The notes beneath the pieces are model-generated. The model was not told where the DNA came from and did no database searches. It was given only the letters and a program-made list of their open reading frames with translations. Below are positions 1 through 7,801 of a stretch of DNA of 64,000 bases, in pieces. The stretch spans positions 1,536,001 through 1,600,000 of the forward strand of contig NZ_CP102589.1 in the NCBI RefSeq assembly GCF_032818155.1, in the 5' to 3' direction. The translations under genes and the position numbers were made by a program. Each line of letters begins with the position of its first letter. The first letter of the stretch is position 1. Origin of the DNA: Niallia taxi (GTDB taxonomy: Bacteria > Bacillota > Bacilli > Bacillales > Cytobacillaceae).

Positions 1-2054
1 CAATTAAATCACAAGTAAATGAACAGGTGGATGCACTTGCTGCTAATAATATTAAGCTGTATTCCATCGGATTTGGGACAAATAGTGAAGTAGATATGAG
101 CTATTTAAGAAACCTATCGGAAAAAACGGGTGTAACAGCACAGCAGGCTTCAACAGATACCATTGCGAAAATCTTTGAAGACATTTCCCAAAAGGTTTCG
201 ACACCAACGATAACAACTACAGTTAAAATCAATATTTCTAAATATGCCAATACAGTTAAGCTAGCAGATAATGCAAATGCTACATTGGACAGCTCGGGGA
301 ATGTTGTCATTAAAAAGGATATTCTTTTCCCGATCAATCAAAGTGTTAATGCACCGATTGATGTGTCCCTGCCTTTGACATTTAGTGAAAAGGGGACATA
401 TACCTTTGATAATATAACGCTAGAATATACAGATTTAGACGGAAAATTGCAGCAAAAAACAACTTCTGCGACGATCACAGTAAAAGATGATGCACCTGCA
501 GGCTTCCAATCAAGTATGACATTATCAAAAGTCGTTAATGACTTAACCAGTTTAGTCAAAACTAGTAATGCAAATGATAAGACGAATTATTTCAATGTTA
601 ATTATTCCTTAAAACCAACGAACCTTGTAAATAGCACGGTTACCGGAAAGTTAAAGGATTTAGTCATTGAACAGCCATTGCCTGCTGGTGTCAGCATAGT
701 CCCTAAGGATAATGTAAAGCAAGAAACCAGAAACGGGCAGAATTATGCGATCATGACACTAAGTGATGTGTCCAATTACGCAAAAGGCAGCTTCTCACCG
801 TCAGAAATTACGGCTTCCATGCAGCTGAAGGTAGATTGGGCGGTCACCAATATGACGATGCCGCTTGCAAACTTGAACTATACAGATTCCCGTTTTTCAT
901 ATGGCAGTAAAACAACCATTCCAGCTGCCAAAGATATGATTAACTTGAAGGTGCAGCTAAAGGAAAATACTGCAAATGTGTACACAGGTGATGCAGCAGG
1001 AACCATTGAAAAAAGAGACCAAGCGACAAATACGAAAAAAGCAAGCACACAAGATTTCCAGGAAGATTACGGTCTGCAAACTTTACCAGTAAAAGATATG
1101 GTTTATAAAGCAGGCACAAACAATCAAGCAATTGAAATCACTTATAATGATGACAGTAAATCGTATTTATACTTCACACCAGATTATGATTTGACAGGAA
1201 CATCAACAGGCACAAAATATGCTAGTGGAGCCAAAGCTTCAGAAGCAGTGGAAGCAAAGCTTATCCAAAAAGTAGCCGGTGAAGATGTTATATATTCTTA
1301 TAAGATTGATAATGGCAAGGATTCAACAGGCTGGATTAAGTTTGATCCAAATAAAGCTATCACGATAGACAAAATAGGTGAAAATAAGATTTATGTGAAG
1401 GCAGATGGCGGATTTGCTAACAGCAAGGAAATCACCAAAACTATTACGATTGAGCATAAAGTTCAATCAATTGAGGTAACGCCAAACCCGATTAATATTA
1501 CAAAGGGAAGCACAGTAGATTTCACTGTTGCCATCAAACCAGATAATGCGACAAACAAAGACTTAGATATTAGTATTGGAGATACATCAATAGCTAGTAT
1601 TCTTAATGGAAAGTACAGCATATATGGCGAAAAGCAAGGTGTAACAGAGCTTATTGTCAAAACAAAGGACGGTTCAAACCTTGAGGTAAGAATACCAGTT
1701 TCAGTCACAGATCCTTATATCGCTCTTGATGAGATTAAGTTCACGAAACCAGCCTACCAGGTAGAGGTTGGCGAAGAGCTGCCAGTAACAGATAATTTGA
1801 TATTTAATCCAAGCGATGCGACAGATAAAGATATCATTAGTGTTGTGGCTGATAAAACAGATAAAGTGGATGTCATTGAAAAAGGCGGCGAGTATTACCT
1901 GGTAGGTAAAGATGTCGGCTATTCAAATGTGACAGCAACAGCAGAGGAACAAAGAGATAAGAAAACGCCAAGTGCAACCACATTAATTGAAGTTGTTAAA
2001 GAAAAAGATACTGATGAAGGCAATAATGGCGGTAGCACAGATGGTAAATGGTAA
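1..2054 (+). CDS. Secreted VWA / Ig-like (BIG2) surface protein, 5' partial
   Basis: The frame is open to the left edge (codons from base 3), so the N-terminus lies outside the window; a GTG at 27 is internal. The visible start (IKLYSIGFG, then EVDMSYLRNLSEKTG) looks like the end of a von Willebrand factor A domain. Beta-rich segments follow, then a BIG2-type bacterial Ig-like module (about residues 480-565 counted from the GTG) and a second Ig-like module. The C-terminus is a short Asp/Gly/Asn tail ending GGSTDGKW, with no LPXTG motif, membrane anchor or LysM, so the protein is probably released or held non-covalently. It converges with the minor pilin genes. VWA proteins serve as T4P tip adhesins in other bacteria (PilY1; Streptococcus sanguinis PilB); that role here is inference. 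The missing N-terminus prevents checking the MIDAS motif and signal peptide. Confidence 0.8.
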   Translation, partial: IKSQVNEQVDALAANNIKLYSIGFGTNSEVDMSYLRNLSEKTGVTAQQASTDTIAKIFEDISQKVSTPTITTTVKINISKYANTVKLADNANATLDSSGNVVIKKDILFPINQSVNAPIDVSLPLTFSEKGTYTFDNITLEYTDLDGKLQQKTTSATITVKDDAPAGFQSSMTLSKVVNDLTSLVKTSNANDKTNYFNVNYSLKPTNLVNSTVTGKLKDLVIEQPLPAGVSIVPKDNVKQETRNGQNYAIMTLSDVSNYAKGSFSPSEITASMQLKVDWAVTNMTMPLANLNYTDSRFSYGSKTTIPAAKDMINLKVQLKENTANVYTGDAAGTIEKRDQATNTKKASTQDFQEDYGLQTLPVKDMVYKAGTNNQAIEITYNDDSKSYLYFTPDYDLTGTSTGTKYASGAKASEAVEAKLIQKVAGEDVIYSYKIDNGKDSTGWIKFDPNKAITIDKIGENKIYVKADGGFANSKEITKTITIEHKVQSIEVTPNPINITKGSTVDFTVAIKPDNATNKDLDISIGDTSIASILNGKYSIYGEKQGVTELIVKTKDGSNLEVRIPVSVTDPYIALDEIKFTKPAYQVEVGEELPVTDNLIFNPSDATDKDIISVVADKTDKVDVIEKGGEYYLVGKDVGYSNVTATAEEQRDKKTPSATTLIEVVKEKDTDEGNNGGSTDGKW

Positions 2055-2058
2055 TAGG

Positions 2059-2303
2059 AAAGAGGCTGGGACATAAGTATGTGAACCAGCGTAAAAACCG
2101 AACTATTGATTAAATAGTTCGGTTTTTTGTTTTTAGTTTAAATACAAAAAATTAGAAATTTTAGTGGAATGGAGCAGAGGCCACTCGACTACTAAGGGAA
2201 ATAAAGGAAAGGATGAGAGACACAACCTTCATTTTTAAAATTTAGTTGTAATTCTATTATTCTTGTTTAGAAAGCTTATCTTTTGTTTTGCCCCAGCCTC
2301 TTT
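2059..2303 (+). repeat. Dispersed intergenic element, copy 1 (internally deleted)
   Basis: 245 bp bounded by 15-bp terminal inverted repeats: AAAGAGGCTGGGACA on the left and TGCCCCAGCCTCTTT on the right (one mismatch). It starts 4 nt after the VWA gene stop. It matches copies at 33637-33991 (reverse orientation) and 62637-62971 (same orientation). Relative to these it lacks about 100 bp of the GC-rich centre. The junction near 2215-2222 lies at a short GAGA/AGAC identity shared by both sides in the full copy. No open reading frame is present. Confidence 0.85.
2098..2128 (+). terminator. Terminator hairpin inside repeat copy 1
   Basis: A 9-bp stem CCGAACTAT / ATAGTTCGG with a 7-nt loop is followed by six T. 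The stem is preceded by five A, so it could also act on the minus strand. It would end transcripts of the VWA gene. Confidence 0.75.
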
Positions 2304-2313
2304 TTTATATGGA

Positions 2314-2342
2314 TAAAAAAAGATGTCTTGTTAAGACATCTT
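2314..2342 (-). terminator. Terminator of the minor pilin operon
   Basis: Read on the minus strand, a 10-bp stem AAGATGTCTT / AAGACATCTT with a 3-nt loop is followed by a run of T. It lies just beyond the stop of the gene ending at 2350. Confidence 0.8.
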
Positions 2343-2349
2343 CAAAGGC

Positions 2350-4401
2350 TTATTGTATAACAAAATCATCTGGTATAATCTGCAAGCGGTCAACGATCGG
2401 CAGTGCATCAATACCCTTTAACAATACGTCCTGGTCATAATCAACAATAAATCTAGACATGTAATCCTCACTAGAAAGGGGAACATTTTCAATGTTTTTA
2501 ACCGCTCTATTTGCTCTAATAGCATTGATCTCCAGTGAATTTTTTGCGAAAATCCCGCCCTTAATATAAAACAGTGAACCTACACCATATAATTCAGCAT
2601 CCTTTTCTGTATAGAAGAATGCTTTTAATGGCTGGATGTTTTTTTCTTCTATCGGCAAGTACGGATAGCTTGGTTCGTTCATGTCGGAATAATTATTGAA
2701 TTCATTCATCCGTGTTATTGTCAGTCTGTCCTTAGATAATAAAATCAGCTGGCCTTCTTCTGACTTGTTCAATTTGTTTGTGTACGGTAATCCAATAATA
2801 TTAACGTTCGAAATAAAGCTTTCTGCGTTAGAGTAAACGACAGAATTAAAACGGACGATGTCATTTTCTCCATCTGCTTCGCCTTTCTCATCGCCCTTGA
2901 CAGTAAAGGCACCAAGGCTGATGATATTGCTGTTTAAATCCATTTCAGTATTCAACGGTCGTATGCTGAGTGTTTTACCTGCGAAGATATCACCATTCAG
3001 CTTAACTCCATTCGATACAGAGCTTGTTGTTGTGTCTGCATCTGATTCAATGACAATCTTGCCTGCAGCGACCAAGTCGGCCCAAGCAGTAACATTGCCG
3101 CCGAAGTTAATGAGATGAAGATCTCCTGCCGTTTTAACGGATTGAAGGGAGATATTCTTATTGCTGACAATATACAGATTACCATTTACGATTAAGTCCT
3201 TCTCAAATGTGATTGGATAGTTGCTGCTATTTATAACAACATCTCCATTAATTTGCACATTGTCCGTAAATGTGACAGGACCGGTTTTGCTGTCAATCGT
3301 GAATCCATTTTCTAATTTCTCTAACGAATCTCCTACTACCGATTGTGGAACCTGTTGTGTATCTGTTTTGACAATATCGGTTTGTGCAGTCTTTGCAGTT
3401 ACTTTACTGCTGATTTCTTTGCTAAGAACCGCTGAAAGATTAGTAACATCAGTTGTTGTTGAAACTGTTGTTGTTAAAGCATTATTACTAAGCATCGTAT
3501 TAATACGGTCTCTCAGTGTTTGATCATACTCAATGTTAATGAATTGACTGTCATGCTTTAAATCAGGTACGTCTTTCTTATAAAAATTATCTTCCTTTAA
3601 CTTTTCAAGGATGGCTGCCCCAGTGCTGTAGAAGTCTCCGTTTACGGAAGGCGGGAGAGAAGCAACTGTCCTCGATTTACCTGCACGATCCTGATAATTA
3701 GCATCCTTTGAAATGGTTAAATAGTTGGCAAACGCATTTCCATTTATATTAGAGGAACCATTCAGGAAAAGTCCGCTATTCTTATCCTCTGAAGCTGACC
3801 CAGCAGCATATTTCAGAAAGCTTGGTAATGGTGATAAAATAATTTTTTTCTTTAAAGTACGAGTGACATCTCCTTCATTTTCATTTGGGTTATTTGTTAC
3901 AAGTACAATTTCGAGTACTCTTGTATAGTCGTAATTTCGATTAATGGAATAGGAGCTTGTATTTTTTTCCTCAGTTGATGCAGCACATGCTGTTTCTGCA
4001 GTATTTGGCTGTAAGTAAACGACATCGTTGTTGCTTATATCTTCAATGCTTAAACATTTAATGGAAGCATTATATGCTGTATTATTAACGATATCATTCA
4101 GGCTTGGGATGAGCACATTGTTTTGCAGTTCTCCTTGAAAGGAGGAATTTACACGGTATGTGCCATCTGAATTTTTCACCATATCCAAGTTTAGTGTGTT
4201 GAGCCTTGTGGCAATAGTAGATGTAATTTCATCTAGCACCTTTTTGCTCTCAAAGGTAATGGTGATATCTGATTCCCTCGTTTCGACTCGTTTTGCTCCA
4301 CTGATCGAAGAAGCGACAATCGCTAAACCGATTGTCGTAAACACAATGGATACTAAAAGCACAGTGAGGAGGGCATTCCCTTGTTCATTCAGTTTTTTCA
4401 T
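2350..4401 (-). CDS. Large PilX-like minor pilin with beta-helix-type body
   Basis: 683 aa. The N-terminus MKKLNEQG followed by a hydrophobic stretch (NALLTVLLVSIVFTTIGLAI) resembles a class III prepilin leader cut after Gly8. Mature position 5 is Thr rather than the usual Glu, as in PilX/GspK-type tip pilins, which often lack it. The body is unusually large for a pilin. From about residue 370 it contains short repeats of the GDVVINS / DLIVNGNLYIVSN / GDLHLINFGGN kind, typical of right-handed beta-helix or bactofilin-like folds. A good ribosome site (AAGGAG, 7-nt spacing) supports the ATG. It is the last gene of a tight minus-strand set with two other prepilins. Role inferred: pilus tip or surface-exposed minor subunit. 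I recognise the class, not an exact family. Confidence 0.8.
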   Translation of the reverse strand: MKKLNEQGNALLTVLLVSIVFTTIGLAIVASSISGAKRVETRESDITITFESKKVLDEITSTIATRLNTLNLDMVKNSDGTYRVNSSFQGELQNNVLIPSLNDIVNNTAYNASIKCLSIEDISNNDVVYLQPNTAETACAASTEEKNTSSYSINRNYDYTRVLEIVLVTNNPNENEGDVTRTLKKKIILSPLPSFLKYAAGSASEDKNSGLFLNGSSNINGNAFANYLTISKDANYQDRAGKSRTVASLPPSVNGDFYSTGAAILEKLKEDNFYKKDVPDLKHDSQFINIEYDQTLRDRINTMLSNNALTTTVSTTTDVTNLSAVLSKEISSKVTAKTAQTDIVKTDTQQVPQSVVGDSLEKLENGFTIDSKTGPVTFTDNVQINGDVVINSSNYPITFEKDLIVNGNLYIVSNKNISLQSVKTAGDLHLINFGGNVTAWADLVAAGKIVIESDADTTTSSVSNGVKLNGDIFAGKTLSIRPLNTEMDLNSNIISLGAFTVKGDEKGEADGENDIVRFNSVVYSNAESFISNVNIIGLPYTNKLNKSEEGQLILLSKDRLTITRMNEFNNYSDMNEPSYPYLPIEEKNIQPLKAFFYTEKDAELYGVGSLFYIKGGIFAKNSLEINAIRANRAVKNIENVPLSSEDYMSRFIVDYDQDVLLKGIDALPIVDRLQIIPDDFVIQ

Positions 4402-4412
4402 AAATTTACTCC

Positions 4413-4991
4413 TTAAAAGCCAAACCGGCTTTCTAATGTTAATGGCCGCTCTATTCTAGCATTATGAATAGTAAAATTCACTTCAATAATGCCATGTAAA
4501 CATTTGCTTCTATCATTTCTATCGGTATCACTGCACCTTAGTTTAAGGCTAGATGCACTGTAATCGCCGTTTCCTTCCATGATATTCCCATCAATTGAAA
4601 CAGATTGAATTTCCTTGCCATCTACCGTGTTTTCCACAAATTCAATCGATCTTGTATTTATATTTTTAGGATCAATTTCTTCTTTGCTGTACGTATAAAA
4701 GGTCGAATTATCCTTTGTATTTTCTGTAATGGCTGTTTGCTCTGCATCAACAAGGTCAATTCTGCCATCATCAGTTGTAGCATAATCAAAAGGAATACTG
4801 TTAAAAGAATTCATCATCATTGACACAGCATAATCAGCGTCATCACGAAGCTGTCCTTCTACTTGTATCTTATTGTAAAGATTTATTCCCGTATGGAAAA
4901 CACCATATATGACTGGCAACACAATAGCCGTAATGGCAAGTACAGCAAGCACCTCAACCAATGTCAGTCCTTTTTCATCTAAGATCTTCAC
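4413..4991 (-). CDS. Minor pilin (PilW/ComGF-like), prepilin-type N-terminus
   Basis: 192 aa from a GTG start. The leader MKILDEKG precedes LTLVEVLAVLAIT, a textbook class III cleavage site with Glu at mature position 5 and a long hydrophobic helix. I chose the GTG because GGAAGGA lies 9 nt upstream and the gene then overlaps the preceding stop by 17 bp; an ATG at 5027 would add 12 residues but has a poor ribosome site. The rest is a globular domain with a Cys pair near the C-terminus (LRCSDTDRNDRSKCLHG). Middle gene of the minor pilin trio, 11 bp before the large pilin. Exact minor pilin class is uncertain. Confidence 0.82.
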   Translation of the reverse strand: MKILDEKGLTLVEVLAVLAITAIVLPVIYGVFHTGINLYNKIQVEGQLRDDADYAVSMMMNSFNSIPFDYATTDDGRIDLVDAEQTAITENTKDNSTFYTYSKEEIDPKNINTRSIEFVENTVDGKEIQSVSIDGNIMEGNGDYSASSLKLRCSDTDRNDRSKCLHGIIEVNFTIHNARIERPLTLESRFGF

Positions 4992-5466
4992 TTTTGATCG
5001 TTCCTTCCATTGATGTAGTGTAATCATGTCGCTTCACCGTCCAATCCACATTCACAGTTAAGGGAATAAAATAGGCTGTATTGTTTTTGTCTAGCGTTGG
5101 AACAATAGTAACATTATAGGTAACGTTATTTATGGTGATTGGGTCACATTCCTGCTTCTCACCATTCCAAAACACTTTGTAGGAACTATCGCAAATTCTT
5201 AATGTACCTTCTTCGTCTGGATTATCTTCCAGTCTTTGTCTTAAGGCTATAAAGGAGTTGGTGCCTGACGACTGTTCCATATACGTCAACGCATTTCTAG
5301 CAACATTAATAGCTGCAGTCTTTTTTTGATTAGAATTTGTATACGAATAGGCTTGATTAAAAAAGTTCATTATACCTAATAAAATAATGCTCAATATAGT
5401 AAGGGAAACAAGTACCTCGATTAAAGTTAATCCTTTTGAACTAGATAATATCTTAAAAAATTTCAT
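4975..5466 (-). CDS. Minor pilin (PilV/GspI-like), prepilin-type N-terminus
   Basis: 163 aa. The leader MKFFKILSSSKG is followed by LTLIEVLVSLTILSIILLGI: cleavage after Gly12, Glu at mature position 5, then the assembly helix. The ATG at 5466 is preceded by an AGGGG ribosome site. A TTG at 5484 would extend it by six residues and is less likely because it overlaps that site. First gene of the minus-strand minor pilin operon, divergent from the long pilus operon whose first gene starts at 5622. It should be processed by the prepilin peptidase at 13692. In other T4P systems such pilins form a priming complex at the fibre tip; that role here is inferred from family and location. Confidence 0.82.
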   Translation of the reverse strand: MKFFKILSSSKGLTLIEVLVSLTILSIILLGIMNFFNQAYSYTNSNQKKTAAINVARNALTYMEQSSGTNSFIALRQRLEDNPDEEGTLRICDSSYKVFWNGEKQECDPITINNVTYNVTIVPTLDKNNTAYFIPLTVNVDWTVKRHDYTTSMEGTIKSEDLR

Positions 5467-5621
5467 ATATTCCCCTGCTTTCAAAATTACTAATCTTATT
5501 ATACAATATTTATTAGTCGCAAAATGACTAAAAAAGTCGAAAAAGAGTGCTAAAGTATTGGAAAAATAGAAAAAACTGTAGATTTTTTAGGATTTAGGAT
5601 ATTGGTTTAAGGAGGTTTGCC

Positions 5622-6977
5622 ATGATATCATATGTTCTAGCCCTTTTTTCCCTAATATTAATAGTGCCGATTGTGTATTTTCTGCCATTAGGGTTTACGA
5701 AAAAAGGGAAATGGTGGATTATTGGCGCAGCGCTGTTTACATCTGTTTGTGGCTTGTTGACACAAAAAATTTTCGAATGGTGGCAAACAGTGCTTTTTAT
5801 GTTGTTATTTTTGATTATATTTACTTATCTTTTCATTAAGAAATCCTCAGAGATGATGTTTGAGGCCGAAGAAGACGAAGAAGAATGGGAAGACGAAATG
5901 GATTGGGATCTGGCAGCAGCAGATCAGGCAGTTCCACAGAAGAATCGCTGGGAAATGGAAAGTAACAATGACTCATTTTTAGTAGAAGAAGCTGAAGTGG
6001 AGCCAATAATTGCTGTGCAAAGTAATACGTTTGAGAAGGAAAAGGAAATCATTCCTGCTATTTCTGTTGAGGAAGAATTTATGAAATCCGATTTTTCTGC
6101 TAAAGAAGATGTTAATAATTTTGCAGAAGTGGACGAAATAATACTAGAGCAAAAAAATGAGCATGAGGAGATTTCTGAAATAGATATTCTCCCAATACAA
6201 ACAGAAAGTACACCTGACCAAGATAAACAGGCAGAAAGTTATTCTTATATGGAAGAGCTTGAAAGGCTGATGTCTTCGGAAGAGGCAGACGACCTGAACC
6301 TGCAAAAGAGCAAGCAGCAAGAACTGGAGGCAGGGCTTGCTGAATACGATATTTCTTTACTTGAAGATATTGAGGAAGCAGCAGTAAGTCTTGAGGATGA
6401 AGAACAAGCAGACAACAGTGAAGAGGAAAAGCTTGTCGACGAAGATTGCACTGTTGCTGACAAGAAACAAGTACAGGAAGCAGCCAACCTTGTGGAAGAT
6501 ATGGAATATTTGGAGCTCGAAGAAGTAGAGGCTGTGGCAGATGACATCGTGCCAGAGCCAGTCAAATCAGCAGAATCAATGATGGAATTAATGGATGAAA
6601 TTTTAGAAGACAACACAGAAGAAACAAGCAATGAGCATCTTGAAGTTAATGAATTAGATAGTGTGACAGAGGAAGCGACAGCTCCGCCTAATGCTATATC
6701 ACATCAAGTGATTAACAATACGCTTATGCAGTTGAAGCTGATGAAGAATACGCTTGATAAAAAAGAGTACGAATCCATTTTGGTGAAATGCTTAACCGAT
6801 ACATTGCCATTACACGAATACTTTACAATATCTATTTTATTGATTGAACATTTCGTACAACAAAACGAGCACTCTAAGCTGGAGTCATTTTTTGCTCAAT
6901 TGCAAACGAAATACGAACGAGAGCCAATCATCTTAGAACAGCTTAACTTTATGGAAAAGAACTACTTAAATAAATAA
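5622..6977 (+). CDS. Acidic membrane protein of the pilus operon, function unknown
   Basis: 451 aa, not a family I recognise. Three hydrophobic segments lie at the N-terminus (about residues 3-23, 31-48 and 53-72). A very Glu/Asp-rich, probably disordered stretch follows (about 77-355), beginning FEAEEDEEEWEDEMDWD. The last 85 residues look helical, with a TPR-like character. A strong AAGGAGG site precedes the ATG. It is the first gene of the plus-strand operon leading to pilB, 26 nt before the PRC-barrel gene. The layout suggests a membrane-anchored cytoplasmic scaffold for pilus assembly, but nothing in the sequence proves this. The reverse-strand frame at 6245-6631 is a Ser-rich shadow of the acidic region. 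Confidence 0.75.
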   Translation: MISYVLALFSLILIVPIVYFLPLGFTKKGKWWIIGAALFTSVCGLLTQKIFEWWQTVLFMLLFLIIFTYLFIKKSSEMMFEAEEDEEEWEDEMDWDLAAADQAVPQKNRWEMESNNDSFLVEEAEVEPIIAVQSNTFEKEKEIIPAISVEEEFMKSDFSAKEDVNNFAEVDEIILEQKNEHEEISEIDILPIQTESTPDQDKQAESYSYMEELERLMSSEEADDLNLQKSKQQELEAGLAEYDISLLEDIEEAAVSLEDEEQADNSEEEKLVDEDCTVADKKQVQEAANLVEDMEYLELEEVEAVADDIVPEPVKSAESMMELMDEILEDNTEETSNEHLEVNELDSVTEEATAPPNAISHQVINNTLMQLKLMKNTLDKKEYESILVKCLTDTLPLHEYFTISILLIEHFVQQNEHSKLESFFAQLQTKYEREPIILEQLNFMEKNYLNK

Positions 6978-7003
6978 TTATGTGAATAAGGTGAGGATAT
7001 TTT

Positions 7004-7780
7004 ATGAAAAACAGTGCACAAATTAAAGGATTGCCAATTATCAGCATTTCAAACGGACAACAAGAAGGAAAGGTTCATTCTCTTATTATTAACCCGGAAA
7101 AAGGATCTGTTGATTTTTTGACAATTGAACAGGAAGAATGGCAAGAGAGTGTTGATGCTATTCCTTTTAAAAAGGTAGTTGGTGTCGGTGAGTATGCAGT
7201 AACGATAGAAAGTGCTCATGCCATTATGGACTTAAATGAAATTCCCATTGCCACTGAGCTAGTGAATAAACAAATCGGAATAATTGGTGCGAATGTTATC
7301 ACTAGAAAAGGGGAGCTTATCGGCAAGGTAACCGAATTTTTGGTGGATGACGACAACGGCGGTGAAATTAAAGCATTGCTAGCAGATGTCAAAAATGAGG
7401 AAGTTTTGATTGATGCTGAGCTAGTTATGACATACGGTAAAGACATCATTGTTGTGAAAGAGGAAGCATCTGCGAGCCTTAAAGAGGCTGCTCCTAAAGA
7501 AGAAGCGTACGCACAAGAAACAGTTGTAGAAGCAGAGGAATTAATAGAGGAGCTTTCCGCTTCCTCCCTAAAGGATATGGAAGAGGCAGAGCGTCTTCAA
7601 GCATTAAAGGAAAAACAAGTAGAGCTATTGCTTAACAAGAAAGTAGTTAATGATATATACACAAATGAAGGCCAATTATTACTTGCTAAAGGAACTGTTC
7701 TGTCTTTAGAGGATATTGAAAATGCTCAACTAGCAGGACCAAGCGTAGTAATTGAACTTTCAATGAATGTGGAAGCTTAA
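7004..7780 (+). CDS. PRC-barrel domain protein
   Basis: 258 aa, soluble. Two PRC-barrel-like modules are visible. The first covers about residues 5-80 (IKGLPIISISNGQQEGKVHSL, VDAIPFKKVVGVGEYAVTI). The second covers about 88-155 (IGIIGANVITRKGELIGKV, GEIKALLADV, YGKDIIVVKEE). An acidic helical linker (about 160-205) and a short C-terminal beta segment (VVNDIYTNEGQLLLAKGTVLSL) follow. PRC-barrels are beta-barrel adaptor folds found in RNA-processing, photosynthetic and envelope proteins. It lies between an acidic membrane protein and a VanW-like envelope protein at the head of the pilus operon, so a structural or regulatory role in pilus assembly is a reasonable guess only. Confidence 0.78.
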   Translation: MKNSAQIKGLPIISISNGQQEGKVHSLIINPEKGSVDFLTIEQEEWQESVDAIPFKKVVGVGEYAVTIESAHAIMDLNEIPIATELVNKQIGIIGANVITRKGELIGKVTEFLVDDDNGGEIKALLADVKNEEVLIDAELVMTYGKDIIVVKEEASASLKEAAPKEEAYAQETVVEAEELIEELSASSLKDMEEAERLQALKEKQVELLLNKKVVNDIYTNEGQLLLAKGTVLSLEDIENAQLAGPSVVIELSMNVEA

Positions 7781-7801
7781 TAACAAAGGAGCAAACACTG
7801 C

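Noticed and set aside
5027..5027. ATG start for the middle minor pilin
   Set aside because: Weak ribosome site and longer overlap. The GTG at 4991 has GGAAGGA at good spacing and a standard 8-residue leader, though the ATG is not excluded.
6245..6631. 128-aa Ser-rich reverse-strand frame
   Set aside because: Mirror image of the Glu-rich segment of the acidic membrane protein.
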